Below, piece by piece: positions 1 through 6,265 of a stretch of 6,830 nucleotides of DNA. The translations under genes and the position numbers were made by a program. How positions within the stretch are numbered: the first letter of the stretch is position 1; the number at the start of each line of letters is the position of its first letter. The notes beneath the pieces are model-generated. The model did no database searches, was not told the origin of the DNA, and saw only the letters and a program-made list of their open reading frames with translations. Source of the DNA: Pseudomonadota bacterium (GTDB lineage Bacteria > Pseudomonadota > Gammaproteobacteria > Xanthomonadales > Rhodanobacteraceae); assembly GCA_021783385.1 (NCBI GenBank), contig JAJXTX010000142.1, positions 1 through 6,830 on the forward strand, given 5' to 3'.

Positions 1-102
1 GTGGATGCCGACAAGGCCATCCGGCAACTGGCCACCTTGAATTTCGGCGGCCGACTCAACAGCAGCCTCGCCGAGCTGCGCAAGCTGCCGGGCTTGCGAT
101 GA
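1..102 (+). CDS. C-terminal end of an unidentified protein (partial)
   Basis: An open frame runs in from the left edge and stops at TGA 100-102, giving 33 residues. They begin VDADKAIRQLATLNFGG and end with a basic, leucine-rich tail (AELRKLPGLR). GC-rich third positions and clean reading up to the stop suggest a real coding end rather than chance. The fragment is too short to assign to a family. It is co-oriented with the flippase downstream but separated from it by 158 bases holding inverted repeats, so the two need not share a transcript. The GTG at base 1 is more likely an internal valine codon than a start. No signal, membrane segment or catalytic motif is visible. Confidence 0.55.
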   Translation: MDADKAIRQLATLNFGGRLNSSLAELRKLPGLR

Positions 103-120
103 AGACCACAGCACCTGAAA

Positions 121-149
121 GGAATCAGCACCTCCAAGTGACTGATTCC
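121..149. repeat. Inverted repeat / hairpin after the upstream gene
   Basis: GGAATCAG at 121-128 is the exact reverse complement of CTGATTCC at 142-149. The stem can continue with 129-131 (CAC) pairing 138-140 (GTG) across a bulged A141, leaving a six-base loop at 132-137. It begins 18 bases after the stop codon at 100-102, where a 3' stabilising or terminator hairpin would sit. No T-run follows on the + strand, and only three T on the - strand. It is therefore not a classical intrinsic terminator; a protein-binding site or mRNA 3'-end structure is equally possible. Confidence 0.4.
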
Positions 150-168
150 ATCGAGCCCTCACAACACG

Positions 169-190
169 CATCACATCGGTCGACGTGATG
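169..190. repeat. Second inverted repeat upstream of the flippase
   Basis: CATCAC at 169-174 is the exact reverse complement of GTGATG at 185-190. The pairing extends inward past one A-C mismatch (175/184) to TC/GA (176-177 with 182-183), leaving a four-base loop at 178-181. It lies about 70 bases before the proposed flippase start, within the expected promoter or leader region. It could be an operator or a leader hairpin. There is no T-run to make it a terminator. The symmetry could be chance, since the arms are short. Confidence 0.3.
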
Positions 191-222
191 GATTTTCCTT
201 GCATGATTTCGTGGATTTTCCT
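189..222 (+). repeat. Direct repeat TGGATTTTCCT x2 before the flippase
   Basis: TGGATTTTCCT occurs at 189-199 and again at 212-222, 23 bases start to start (about two helical turns). The T-rich units stand out in a GC-rich locus and lie directly upstream of the flippase ribosome binding site. Tandem sites at this spacing can be bound by a regulator on one face of the helix, but no specific regulator is recognised. I see no convincing -35/-10 pair here: TTGCAT at 199-204 is the best -35-like hexamer, and its -10 partner is poor. Confidence 0.35.
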
Positions 223-247
223 GTGACTTTGGACGGCCATGTCGAGC

Positions 248-263
248 GGAGGGCACTACTCTG
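248..263 (+). promoter_or_regulatory. Ribosome binding site deciding a CTG start
   Basis: GGAGGG at 248-253 is the strongest Shine-Dalgarno match in the region. It lies seven bases before CTG at 261-263. The first in-frame ATG (300-302) is 46 bases further on and has no purine-rich site before it. The frame is open back to a TGA at 204-206 and contains no ATG in that upstream stretch. The best-placed initiation codon is therefore CTG 261. The ATG at 239-241 is in another frame. Confidence 0.55.
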
Positions 264-1523
264 AAGGGCCCCATCGCCCGCGCCACCCTGCGCACCAGCA
301 TGGTGCTGGGTCTGCGGCTGTTCGTGCAGGCCGGCACCCTGCTGCTGGTCGCGCGCATGCTGGGCCCGCACGACTTCGGTGCGTTCGCCGGCGTTGCCTC
401 GCTGGCGGTGATGCTGGGCACGCTGTCCACCTTCGGCACCCATATCGTCCTGCTGGCCGAGGTATCCCGCGAGCCTCAGCGCCGCGCCAGCGTGCTCCCG
501 TTCGCACTCAGCACCACGCTGATCTGCGGCAGTCTGCTGTTCGCGCTGTATCTGCTGCTGGCAACGACGCTGCTGGGCGAAGCCGGCATCGGCATCAGCG
601 TACTGATCGCACTGGGCCTGGCCGAACTGATCCTGCAGCCGCTGCTCAACCTGCCGGGCGTCGAGCACCAGGGCCACGGCCGCATCGCCACCTCGCAACT
701 GCTGATCACCCTGCCACTGGCGCTGCGCCTGCTGGCCGCGGGAACGGTGTGGCTGCTGCACCCGGTCGATCCGCTGCGCGACTACGCCTGGGGCTATCTC
801 GGCGCTTCGGCGCTGGCGCTGCTCATCGCCACGCTCAGCCTGCGCCAGGCTTGGCCCGCGCTGCGCGACTGGCGGCTGCCGCGCCTGGCCGAACTGCGCC
901 ATGCCGCCGGTTATGCCGTGCTCAATCTCACCGCCACCGGCCCGGCCGAGCTTGACAAGACGCTGGCGCTAAAGCTGCTGCCGCTGGCCGCCGCTGGTGT
1001 CTATGCCGCCAGTGCACGCGTGATCGGCGCGCTGACCCTGCCGGTGATCGCGCTGATGCTCTCGGCCATGCCGCGCCTGTTCCGCGAAGGCCAGGCCGAC
1101 CCCGCGCGCAGCGCCCGCCTGCTGCGCTGGGTGTTCGCCGCAGCGATCGGCTACAGCCTGCTGCTGGCGGCCCTGCTGTGGGTCGCGGCGCCATTGTTCG
1201 ACCTGCTGTTCGGCACGCGCTATCAGGCCATCGGCGAGACGATACGCTGGCTGACCCTGGCGGTGCCCGGCATGGCGCTGCGCATCGCCGCAGGCAGCGC
1301 CCTGATGGCGCTGGGCAAACCGTGGATGCGGGTGGGCTTCGAGCTTGGCGGACTGGCGGTGCTGGCCGCTGCGGCGATGCTGCTTGCGCCGCGATGGGCC
1401 TTGTCCGGCATGCCGCTCGCCCTGGCTTGCAGCGAGTGGAGCATGGCCATGCTCGGCTGGTTGTTGATCAGCGCCTCGCGGCGTTCGAACGATTCGATTA
1501 CGACCGCACCGCCGGTGGCGTAA
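261..1523 (+). CDS. wzx: Wzx-type polysaccharide / O-antigen flippase
   Basis: This integral membrane protein of the polysaccharide-synthesis (MATE-like) superfamily would flip undecaprenyl-linked glycan units across the cytoplasmic membrane. Counted from CTG 261 it has 420 residues, the usual length for the family (about 400-480); from ATG 300 it has 407. The N-terminus fits family style: a basic amphipathic lead (KGPIARATLRTS), a first hydrophobic helix (GLRLFVQAGTLLLVARM), then LGPHDFGAFAG, which resembles the conserved 'LGP..FG' loop after helix 1. Around ten or more hydrophobic stretches rich in Leu/Ala follow, separated by short Arg-bearing loops, with no soluble domain. The glycosyltransferases of the locus lie on the opposite strand and converge on its 3' end, so it is transcribed separately from them. 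The symbol denotes function only; the transported glycan is unknown. The start codon is the main uncertainty. Confidence 0.92.
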   Translation: MKGPIARATLRTSMVLGLRLFVQAGTLLLVARMLGPHDFGAFAGVASLAVMLGTLSTFGTHIVLLAEVSREPQRRASVLPFALSTTLICGSLLFALYLLLATTLLGEAGIGISVLIALGLAELILQPLLNLPGVEHQGHGRIATSQLLITLPLALRLLAAGTVWLLHPVDPLRDYAWGYLGASALALLIATLSLRQAWPALRDWRLPRLAELRHAAGYAVLNLTATGPAELDKTLALKLLPLAAAGVYAASARVIGALTLPVIALMLSAMPRLFREGQADPARSARLLRWVFAAAIGYSLLLAALLWVAAPLFDLLFGTRYQAIGETIRWLTLAVPGMALRIAAGSALMALGKPWMRVGFELGGLAVLAAAAMLLAPRWALSGMPLALACSEWSMAMLGWLLISASRRSNDSITTAPPVA

Positions 1524-2397
1524 AGCTGCGGCAGCGACCGCGCAGCACGTCCGCCGTGGCGGCGAACAACCCACGCCAGGGCGTCAGCGTGCGACCGCGC
1601 AAGCTGCGCACGCACGCACGCAGCGGCAAAGTCAGGCATCGTGCGACCACGAACAGGGCTTGCTCGAATCCGTTGCGGGCCAGCTTGCGCGCCAGCAGCC
1701 AGTGTCCACGGACCATGTGGTACTCGTAGAACATCGAGCCATTCTTCGCACTGACCGACCCCGCGTGGATCACCGTGGCCTCCTTGCATTCGGCGACGCT
1801 TACCTCGCGTCGGGCAAGATCGAAGCCCAACATCACGTCCTCGCCATAAAAGAAAAAGTCCGTATCGAACAGATCGGGACGCACCTGATCCGCGCAGACC
1901 AGAAGACAACAGCCGCTCGGGTGCGTAACCGTCCCGATTTTCGGACTACGCAGAATCAGCGCGTCCAAACACTGGTAATACGCAAACGCTGAAACTCCAG
2001 GCTGCCCGGATTGCCGCGCCAGTCGTGGCACCACCAAACCATGCTGCGGCAGCAGACCGCACATGGCTGTCAACGCACCAGGCTCCAGCGTTGCATCCGA
2101 ATTGATCAGCAGCACTGATGCTCGCAAGCTTCGAGACACGTGCTCGAGCCCCAGGCCGACACCAGCGGCAAAACCCAGGTTGCGCGCGGGCTGCAGCACT
2201 TCGACCCGCAATCCGGCGTCAGCCAATCGCGCGAGACCGGGCTGCATCGCCTTGATCGACTGCCCTTCGTCCTCTGAGTTGTCCACGAGCACCACCTTGT
2301 CGATGCCCTCGTCTGCGAGCGAGCGCAGGCAGGTCAGCGTCCGCTCTGGCGTGCGGAAGTGCAGCACCAAACCGATGACATCGCATTCACCCTGCAT
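1498..2397 (-). CDS. GT2 glycosyltransferase, rhamnosyltransferase (WbbL)-like
   Basis: A 299-residue family 2 (GT-A fold) glycosyltransferase, expected to transfer a nucleotide-activated sugar, plausibly dTDP-rhamnose, to a lipid-linked glycan at the inner membrane face. Visible motifs are VLVDNSED (36-43, nucleotide binding), ARNLGFAAG (71-79), LLINSDATLEPG (96-107, where NSD stands at the metal-binding DXD position, as in many WbbL-like enzymes), HPSGCCLLV (159-167), and FFYGEDVMLGFDLARR (182-197), with the Glu-Asp pair at the usual catalytic-base position. His211 matches the late conserved His of the family. A basic C-terminal tail follows (about 255-299). The ATG at 2397 is preceded by GAGG (2404-2407, six-base gap) and overlaps the methyltransferase stop by 11 bases. 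It is the last gene of the - strand operon, and its stop lies inside the convergent flippase gene. The exact donor and linkage cannot be read from sequence. Confidence 0.92.
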   Translation of the reverse strand: MQGECDVIGLVLHFRTPERTLTCLRSLADEGIDKVVLVDNSEDEGQSIKAMQPGLARLADAGLRVEVLQPARNLGFAAGVGLGLEHVSRSLRASVLLINSDATLEPGALTAMCGLLPQHGLVVPRLARQSGQPGVSAFAYYQCLDALILRSPKIGTVTHPSGCCLLVCADQVRPDLFDTDFFFYGEDVMLGFDLARREVSVAECKEATVIHAGSVSAKNGSMFYEYHMVRGHWLLARKLARNGFEQALFVVARCLTLPLRACVRSLRGRTLTPWRGLFAATADVLRGRCRSFTPPAVRS

Positions 2398-3448
2398 CGC
2401 TCGCCTCGGGCTTGCGCGCGATCATCACGGTCTCCTCGGCCCAGCATGGGGTGACTGTGGATACGAAGTCGGTCAACACCCGCATGAAACTCATTAACGG
2501 GCGTGGCGGAATGGCAATCCGTTCGCGACGCGCAATAGCGGCTGAGTCCGACCATAGACGCCTGCTGTGAGCGCCTCGCCGCATCATTTTGATTGAGCAG
2601 AATTCTGTCGACTGCATCAGGAGCATCAGCCGATTCTGGCTCGGAATACACAAATGAAAGGGAACATGCAGCCCACGCCACGCTGCTCCGAAAATCCGCA
2701 ACCCGAGGCTGCGAGGATTCGGTAGGGCAACCCACAGCACCCCACCAGGGTACATCAGTGCTTCGGCGCGTTTCAGTAATGCTTGTGGATCTGTCACGTG
2801 TTCAAGCACATGGCTGATCGTCACGACGTCAAAACGCTGGTCATCGAGCGCCGAGCTGAAGACATCGCCCTCGATCACATCCAGCCCTTGCGCACGGCAG
2901 GCAGCAACGGCCTTCGCGTCGGGCTCACAGCCGGCGACATCCCAGCCCATCTCGCGCGCCCGCAACAGGAAGGCACCATTCCCGCATCCCACATCCAGCA
3001 ACCGGCCGGACTGAGGAAATTGTGCTCGTGCGAGATGGCGGCCGAAATAGTCGAGCTTCAACCGCAGCGGCTCGATCGCAGAGAACACCAAGGCGCCGAG
3101 TTTGTTGGACGGAGTGCGCCGCATGCCAAAGCGCCAGTTCAGATAGCCATGGATCAACGCCCAGAGCAGCCCGCCCGCGCCTCCATCGGGTATATCCACT
3201 TGCTCGGCCTGGTGAGTGTAGTAGTCGAGATAGGCACGCGGCAGGGACTCGGCATCGGGCCGTGGATCCAGAAAGAGCGATTCGCAACTACTGCAGCGAA
3301 CCATGTGCCAGATGTCGGGCATGACGCCGGCATCGTCATGTCGACTGAATTGCCTCCGGTCACGCTCGGCACTGCCGCAGGCCGGGCAACGTTCAACTGG
3401 TTCGAGCGCACCTCGCGACCAGCCGGTGTTCGGTTTGGTGGACGTCAT
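2387..3448 (-). CDS. SAM-dependent methyltransferase with N-terminal zinc ribbon
   Basis: A 353-residue class I methyltransferase. An N-terminal zinc ribbon has CPAC at 21-24 and CSSC at 52-55, followed by the typical LFLDPRP. The Rossmann core shows SAM motif I LLDVGCGNGAFL (150-161), acidic Glu175 closing strand 2, FDVVTISHVLEHV (206-218), YPGG (233-236) and PNPRS (243-247), then WRGLHVPFHL, a common helix-linking segment of this family. It would methylate a sugar of the locus glycan or a nucleotide-sugar intermediate; the target is inferred from context only. ATG 3448 is chosen because it has GGAG at 3457-3460 (eight-base gap) and forms an ATGA overlap with the preceding gene's stop. The frame stays open further upstream, but those residues read as low-quality sequence antiparallel to the preceding gene. 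The segment coding for residues about 250-290 is less GC-rich than its surroundings. Confidence 0.9.
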   Translation of the reverse strand: MTSTKPNTGWSRGALEPVERCPACGSAERDRRQFSRHDDAGVMPDIWHMVRCSSCESLFLDPRPDAESLPRAYLDYYTHQAEQVDIPDGGAGGLLWALIHGYLNWRFGMRRTPSNKLGALVFSAIEPLRLKLDYFGRHLARAQFPQSGRLLDVGCGNGAFLLRAREMGWDVAGCEPDAKAVAACRAQGLDVIEGDVFSSALDDQRFDVVTISHVLEHVTDPQALLKRAEALMYPGGVLWVALPNPRSLGLRIFGAAWRGLHVPFHLCIPSQNRLMLLMQSTEFCSIKMMRRGAHSRRLWSDSAAIARRERIAIPPRPLMSFMRVLTDFVSTVTPCWAEETVMIARKPEASDAG

Positions 3449-4386
3449 GCTTTTGGCTCCACTGTCCTTGCATGGGCATCGCGCACTCCTGACGCCATGC
3501 TGTGCAACTGCGCGATCCGCTGCGGGCCGGTCGCCAGGGTCATGCAGGCTGTCATGGCAAGTTTGGCAACAGCCCACACTTTCCACACCTGCGGCACATA
3601 TGGCCGGCGCATCAAGATCACGGCATTCCGGTAGAGAAAATAGTGGCGGCGCGGGGAGCGCATCGGCCACACCCGCCAGCCGAACAGCCAGATTCGGCTG
3701 CTGCTATCACCCATGCGATGGTGGAATACCGCCTGCGGGATGCCAAACAGACGGTAGCCGCGCGCCTGCACGCGGAAGGCCCATTCGGTGTCCACATGAT
3801 CGATGAACAAGTCGTCCTCCAATCCGCCAAGTTCGCGGAACAGGTCGATGGGCACCAGCGTACCGCTGCCGTTGAGGTTGGCACACGGCACGGGTGCTGT
3901 GGCGCCTGTCGCTGGGTAGACACGCCTCCAACGCGAGCGGGTGCATTGATGAAAGCCATGCGACAAGCCGGTCGCGACGTCGAGCAGGGTCGGGCCGACA
4001 CAACCGACGCGCTCGCCGCGTGCCTGCAGCGCGCCGAAACCGCTCACAAGGGCTGCGACGCTGCCGGGAGCCGGCTCGCTGTCCTGGTCGAGCAACAGGA
4101 CGAAGCGAGCAGTCGATGCCGCATCGCGAACCGCAAGCACGCCTCGGTTGACGGCCGCAGCGAGCCCAAGATTTTCGTCATTGCGCAGCAGCCGAGCGTT
4201 GGGTGTCTGCGACACCACGACCTGAATGCCCTGCAGGACTTCGGCTTGCGACGCATTGTCGACCACCAGCTTCAGGCTCGCGCGCGGCAGCGCGTCGAGC
4301 TGGGCCCGCAGCAGGCCCATATCCGGGTTGAAAGTCACCGTGACGGTGGCGACAACAGCCGGGTCGAAGGGCTTGTCTTCGCTCAT
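3445..4386 (-). CDS. GT2 rhamnosyltransferase (RfbF-like)
   Basis: A 313-residue family 2 glycosyltransferase closely following the RfbF-type rhamnosyltransferase pattern. Motifs in order: VTVTFNP (15-21), VVDNAS (41-46), NDENLGLAAAVNRG (69-82), LLLDQDSEP (97-105, with DQD as the metal- and nucleotide-binding DXD), CANLNGSGTLVP (168-179), LFIDHVDTEWAFR (193-205), with Asp-Thr-Glu-Trp at the catalytic-base region, then HHRMGD (222-227) and RRHYFLYRN (245-253). The hydrophobic, basic C-terminal part (about 255-300) could associate with the membrane. Start ATG 4386 overlaps the preceding stop as ATGA. It has no Shine-Dalgarno (it is preceded by CCCCC), so it probably relies on translational coupling. 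Its own stop overlaps the next methyltransferase in the same manner. Likely role (inferred): adding L-rhamnose during repeat-unit or rhamnan synthesis. Donor and linkage are not proven. Confidence 0.92.
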   Translation of the reverse strand: MSEDKPFDPAVVATVTVTFNPDMGLLRAQLDALPRASLKLVVDNASQAEVLQGIQVVVSQTPNARLLRNDENLGLAAAVNRGVLAVRDAASTARFVLLLDQDSEPAPGSVAALVSGFGALQARGERVGCVGPTLLDVATGLSHGFHQCTRSRWRRVYPATGATAPVPCANLNGSGTLVPIDLFRELGGLEDDLFIDHVDTEWAFRVQARGYRLFGIPQAVFHHRMGDSSSRIWLFGWRVWPMRSPRRHYFLYRNAVILMRRPYVPQVWKVWAVAKLAMTACMTLATGPQRIAQLHSMASGVRDAHARTVEPKA

Positions 4387-5114
4387 GGGGGCAGGCGTTC
4401 GATTCGGCAAATCAGAGTCGGGATGGCACGTCGCGCCAGCGCCAGCACCCGATCGGGCAGCCAGCCGGCCAGTCGTGCGCCCGGCCCGTGCGCGCCCTCG
4501 ATGGCCAGCGTCGCACGCAGCGCCTCGACTTCGAGATGGCGCCAGGCGAATCCCGCCTCGGCCAGCAGGGATTCGAGCCTCGACACGGTGAGCGGCTCGC
4601 AGTCGTAGCGTTCGCCGCGCCGCATCAGGCGCAGATACGGCGTGCGCAGCGAGTGCGGAAGCCAACTCAGAAATGCCAGCCGGTAGTGCGGCTCGACCAG
4701 CATCCAGCGGTTCGGTACAGCCAAGTAGCCGACGCCATCGGGCACCAGCACTCGGCGCAGTTCGCGCAGGTGCGCCAGCTGCGCCGGGCACTCGCCGACG
4801 TGTTCGATGACGTGGTTGCTGAGCACGACGTCAAAACTTGCATCAGCGAACGGCAGCGCGGTGTCGTGAACGAGGCGAAAATCGTAGCCGTCGCGGATCA
4901 GCCGCTGATCGACGACATCGACCGCCGTGACTTCGCACCGCAAGGTCGGGTGGCTGGCGAAGTAGTGCGCGATGCCGCCCGAGCCGGTGCCGATTTCGAG
5001 CATACGCAGGGGTTGCCGGCGTTCGGCCAGACCGAGCAGGTGCTCGATCTTCAGACCCTTGGTCCCGCGCGAGGGCAGATCGAGCACGGCGTGCGGCTGG
5101 CGGGCATCGCTCAT
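4383..5114 (-). CDS. Class I SAM-dependent methyltransferase
   Basis: A 243-residue enzyme of the Methyltransf_11-like group, without a zinc ribbon. SAM-binding motif I is MLEIGTGSGG (38-47). Motif II is VTAVDVVD (62-69), with an acidic residue for the ribose. Then come LPFADASFDVVLSNHVIEHV (87-106), LRELRRVLVPDG (116-127) and YLAVPNRW (130-137). The following segment LVEPHYRLAFLSWLP is typical of methyltransferases found in O-antigen and exopolysaccharide loci, which supports a glycan or sugar substrate (inference). ATG 5114 is chosen over an in-frame ATG 60 bases upstream, because GGAG at 5120-5123 sits five bases before it and because it makes an ATGA overlap with the GT4 stop. It is short of the zinc-ribbon enzyme in this operon by about 110 residues and differs clearly in its C-terminal half, so the two are not a recent duplication. 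Confidence 0.9.
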   Translation of the reverse strand: MSDARQPHAVLDLPSRGTKGLKIEHLLGLAERRQPLRMLEIGTGSGGIAHYFASHPTLRCEVTAVDVVDQRLIRDGYDFRLVHDTALPFADASFDVVLSNHVIEHVGECPAQLAHLRELRRVLVPDGVGYLAVPNRWMLVEPHYRLAFLSWLPHSLRTPYLRLMRRGERYDCEPLTVSRLESLLAEAGFAWRHLEVEALRATLAIEGAHGPGARLAGWLPDRVLALARRAIPTLICRIERLPP

Positions 5115-6265
5115 GGCGTCTCCGCATCCAGGCTGGACAGGTTTTGCAGCACGCGCGCGCCAAATTGCGGCCAAGCGAACTGCGCCGCAAATGCAAGCAC
5201 AGACTCAAGATTAAACGATTCAGTCAAACACTCCAGCGTGGCGCGCGCAAAACCCGCGCCATCACCCGGAGCAACCAGGCGGCCACTGATGCCCTCGCCC
5301 ACCGCATCGACCACGCCTCCAGTGGCATAGGCCACGGTGGGCAGGCCGTGCGCCGCAGCCTCCACCGCCACCATGCCAAAACCCTCGGGGTCATTGGGCA
5401 ATTCACGCACGGGGAACACGTGCACATCGGAGGCGGCGTAGGCGTCGGCCAGTTCTTCGCCGAACCGGGTTCCGAGGAAATGCACATGCTGACCCACGCC
5501 CGCAGCATCCGCAGCTGCCTGAATGCTTGCTGGGCTCTGTGCCTGCGCATACAGCGCATCGACAGGCGCATCACCCACGACAAGCAACTGCACGTCAGAA
5601 CGCTGTGCCACGATGTGCGGCAGTACATCCGAAACAAACTCGCGCAGCCCCTTGCGCGCGGTCAGGCGTCCCACCGAGAGCAGCACGGGTCGCTCGCCCA
5701 AGCCGTGCGCGGCGCGGAAGCGCGCGCGCGCAGTCGAATCGAGCGAAGGCATTTCGACGCCTGGATGCACGATATGCAGACGAGCCTGTGCAATGCCAAT
5801 GTCCCGCGCCAATCCGGCGGTGGCGCTGCTATTGGCGATTATGCAGTCCATGCGGCGTAGCGCAGGGCGCCATAGCACGCGGTACGCCGTATGCGGCACG
5901 GTCAGGTCCAGTCCGTGCACATAAGCTGCAGCTCCCGCGCCACTGAACCGCGCAGCCAGCCACGCCATCGGGGCGGTAAGTCCGCTGCCGGCGAGAACCA
6001 CGGCCGGACGCGAACGCCGCGCCGCGCGTAGCGCGCGCCATGTCGCCAACAGCAGGAATCGCCACAACGGACGCAGCGGCACTTCAATAACCGTGACGCC
6101 CGCAGGAGCCCGCGCGGCCGCGCCCGTGGGACCGATCACCGTCACCACGTAGGCATGCGTAAGCTCATCAGCAATGTGCCAGTTCAGTCGCTCCATTCCG
6201 CCCCAGAGAGGCGGAAAATTACGAGTAACCAAAAGCAGACCCGGGCGTGATGCAGGCTGGTTCAT
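5111..6265 (-). CDS. GT4 glycosyltransferase
   Basis: A 384-residue retaining glycosyltransferase with the two-domain GT-B fold. The N-terminal acceptor domain starts LLLVTRNFPPLWGGMER (10-26), including the glycine-rich loop of the family, and carries YVHGLD (115-120), NSSATA (145-150) and HIVHPGV (164-170). The C-terminal donor domain begins LLSVGRLTARKGL (195-207) and holds the diagnostic EX7E signature, EGFGMVAVE (Glu294 and Glu302), followed by AHGLPTVA (305-312) and the GISGRLV (325-331) loop. The donor is probably a nucleotide hexose; the exact sugar is unknown. ATG 6265 is chosen because it places LLLVTRNFPP at the usual distance from the N-terminus and overlaps the preceding stop as ATGA. 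No Shine-Dalgarno is visible before it, so initiation may depend on ribosomes finishing the HepT-like frame. The frame is open upstream, where it reads as a decayed HepT C-terminus. Confidence 0.93.
   Translation of the reverse strand: MNQPASRPGLLLVTRNFPPLWGGMERLNWHIADELTHAYVVTVIGPTGAAARAPAGVTVIEVPLRPLWRFLLLATWRALRAARRSRPAVVLAGSGLTAPMAWLAARFSGAGAAAYVHGLDLTVPHTAYRVLWRPALRRMDCIIANSSATAGLARDIGIAQARLHIVHPGVEMPSLDSTARARFRAAHGLGERPVLLSVGRLTARKGLREFVSDVLPHIVAQRSDVQLLVVGDAPVDALYAQAQSPASIQAAADAAGVGQHVHFLGTRFGEELADAYAASDVHVFPVRELPNDPEGFGMVAVEAAAHGLPTVAYATGGVVDAVGEGISGRLVAPGDGAGFARATLECLTESFNLESVLAFAAQFAWPQFGARVLQNLSSLDAETP

Noticed and set aside
171..902. A 243-codon - strand frame antisense to the flippase
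   Set aside because: Gln/Arg/Ala-rich low-complexity translation with no recognisable domain. It mirrors Leu/Ala codons of the flippase.
239..955. A + strand frame beginning ATG 239, overlapping the flippase gene
   Set aside because: It translates to an Arg/Ala/His/Pro-rich sequence without hydrophobic segments or motifs, the usual shadow of a high-GC gene. The frame starting at CTG 261 gives a clear flippase.
1551..1562. CCGCC-GT-GGCGG inverted repeat as a terminator between the convergent genes
   Set aside because: A two-base loop is too tight, there is no T-run on either side, and it lies within GT2 coding sequence.
2783..3634. Long + strand frame across the zinc-ribbon methyltransferase
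   Set aside because: No family motif. The opposite strand encodes a complete methyltransferase with intact SAM motifs and a ribosome binding site.
3449..3670. Upstream extension of the zinc-ribbon methyltransferase to an ATG at 3670
   Set aside because: The extra 74 residues lie within the preceding gene's coding sequence, have no family similarity I can recognise, and would ignore the ATGA junction and GGAG site at ATG 3448.
3502..4608. A 368-codon + strand frame across the RfbF-like gene
   Set aside because: Composition is typical of a frame antisense to a GC-rich gene and has no domain pattern. The - strand GT2 motifs are unambiguous.
4488..5330. A 280-codon + strand frame antisense to the methyltransferase and GT4
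   Set aside because: It spans the junction of two well-supported - strand genes and shows no motif of its own.
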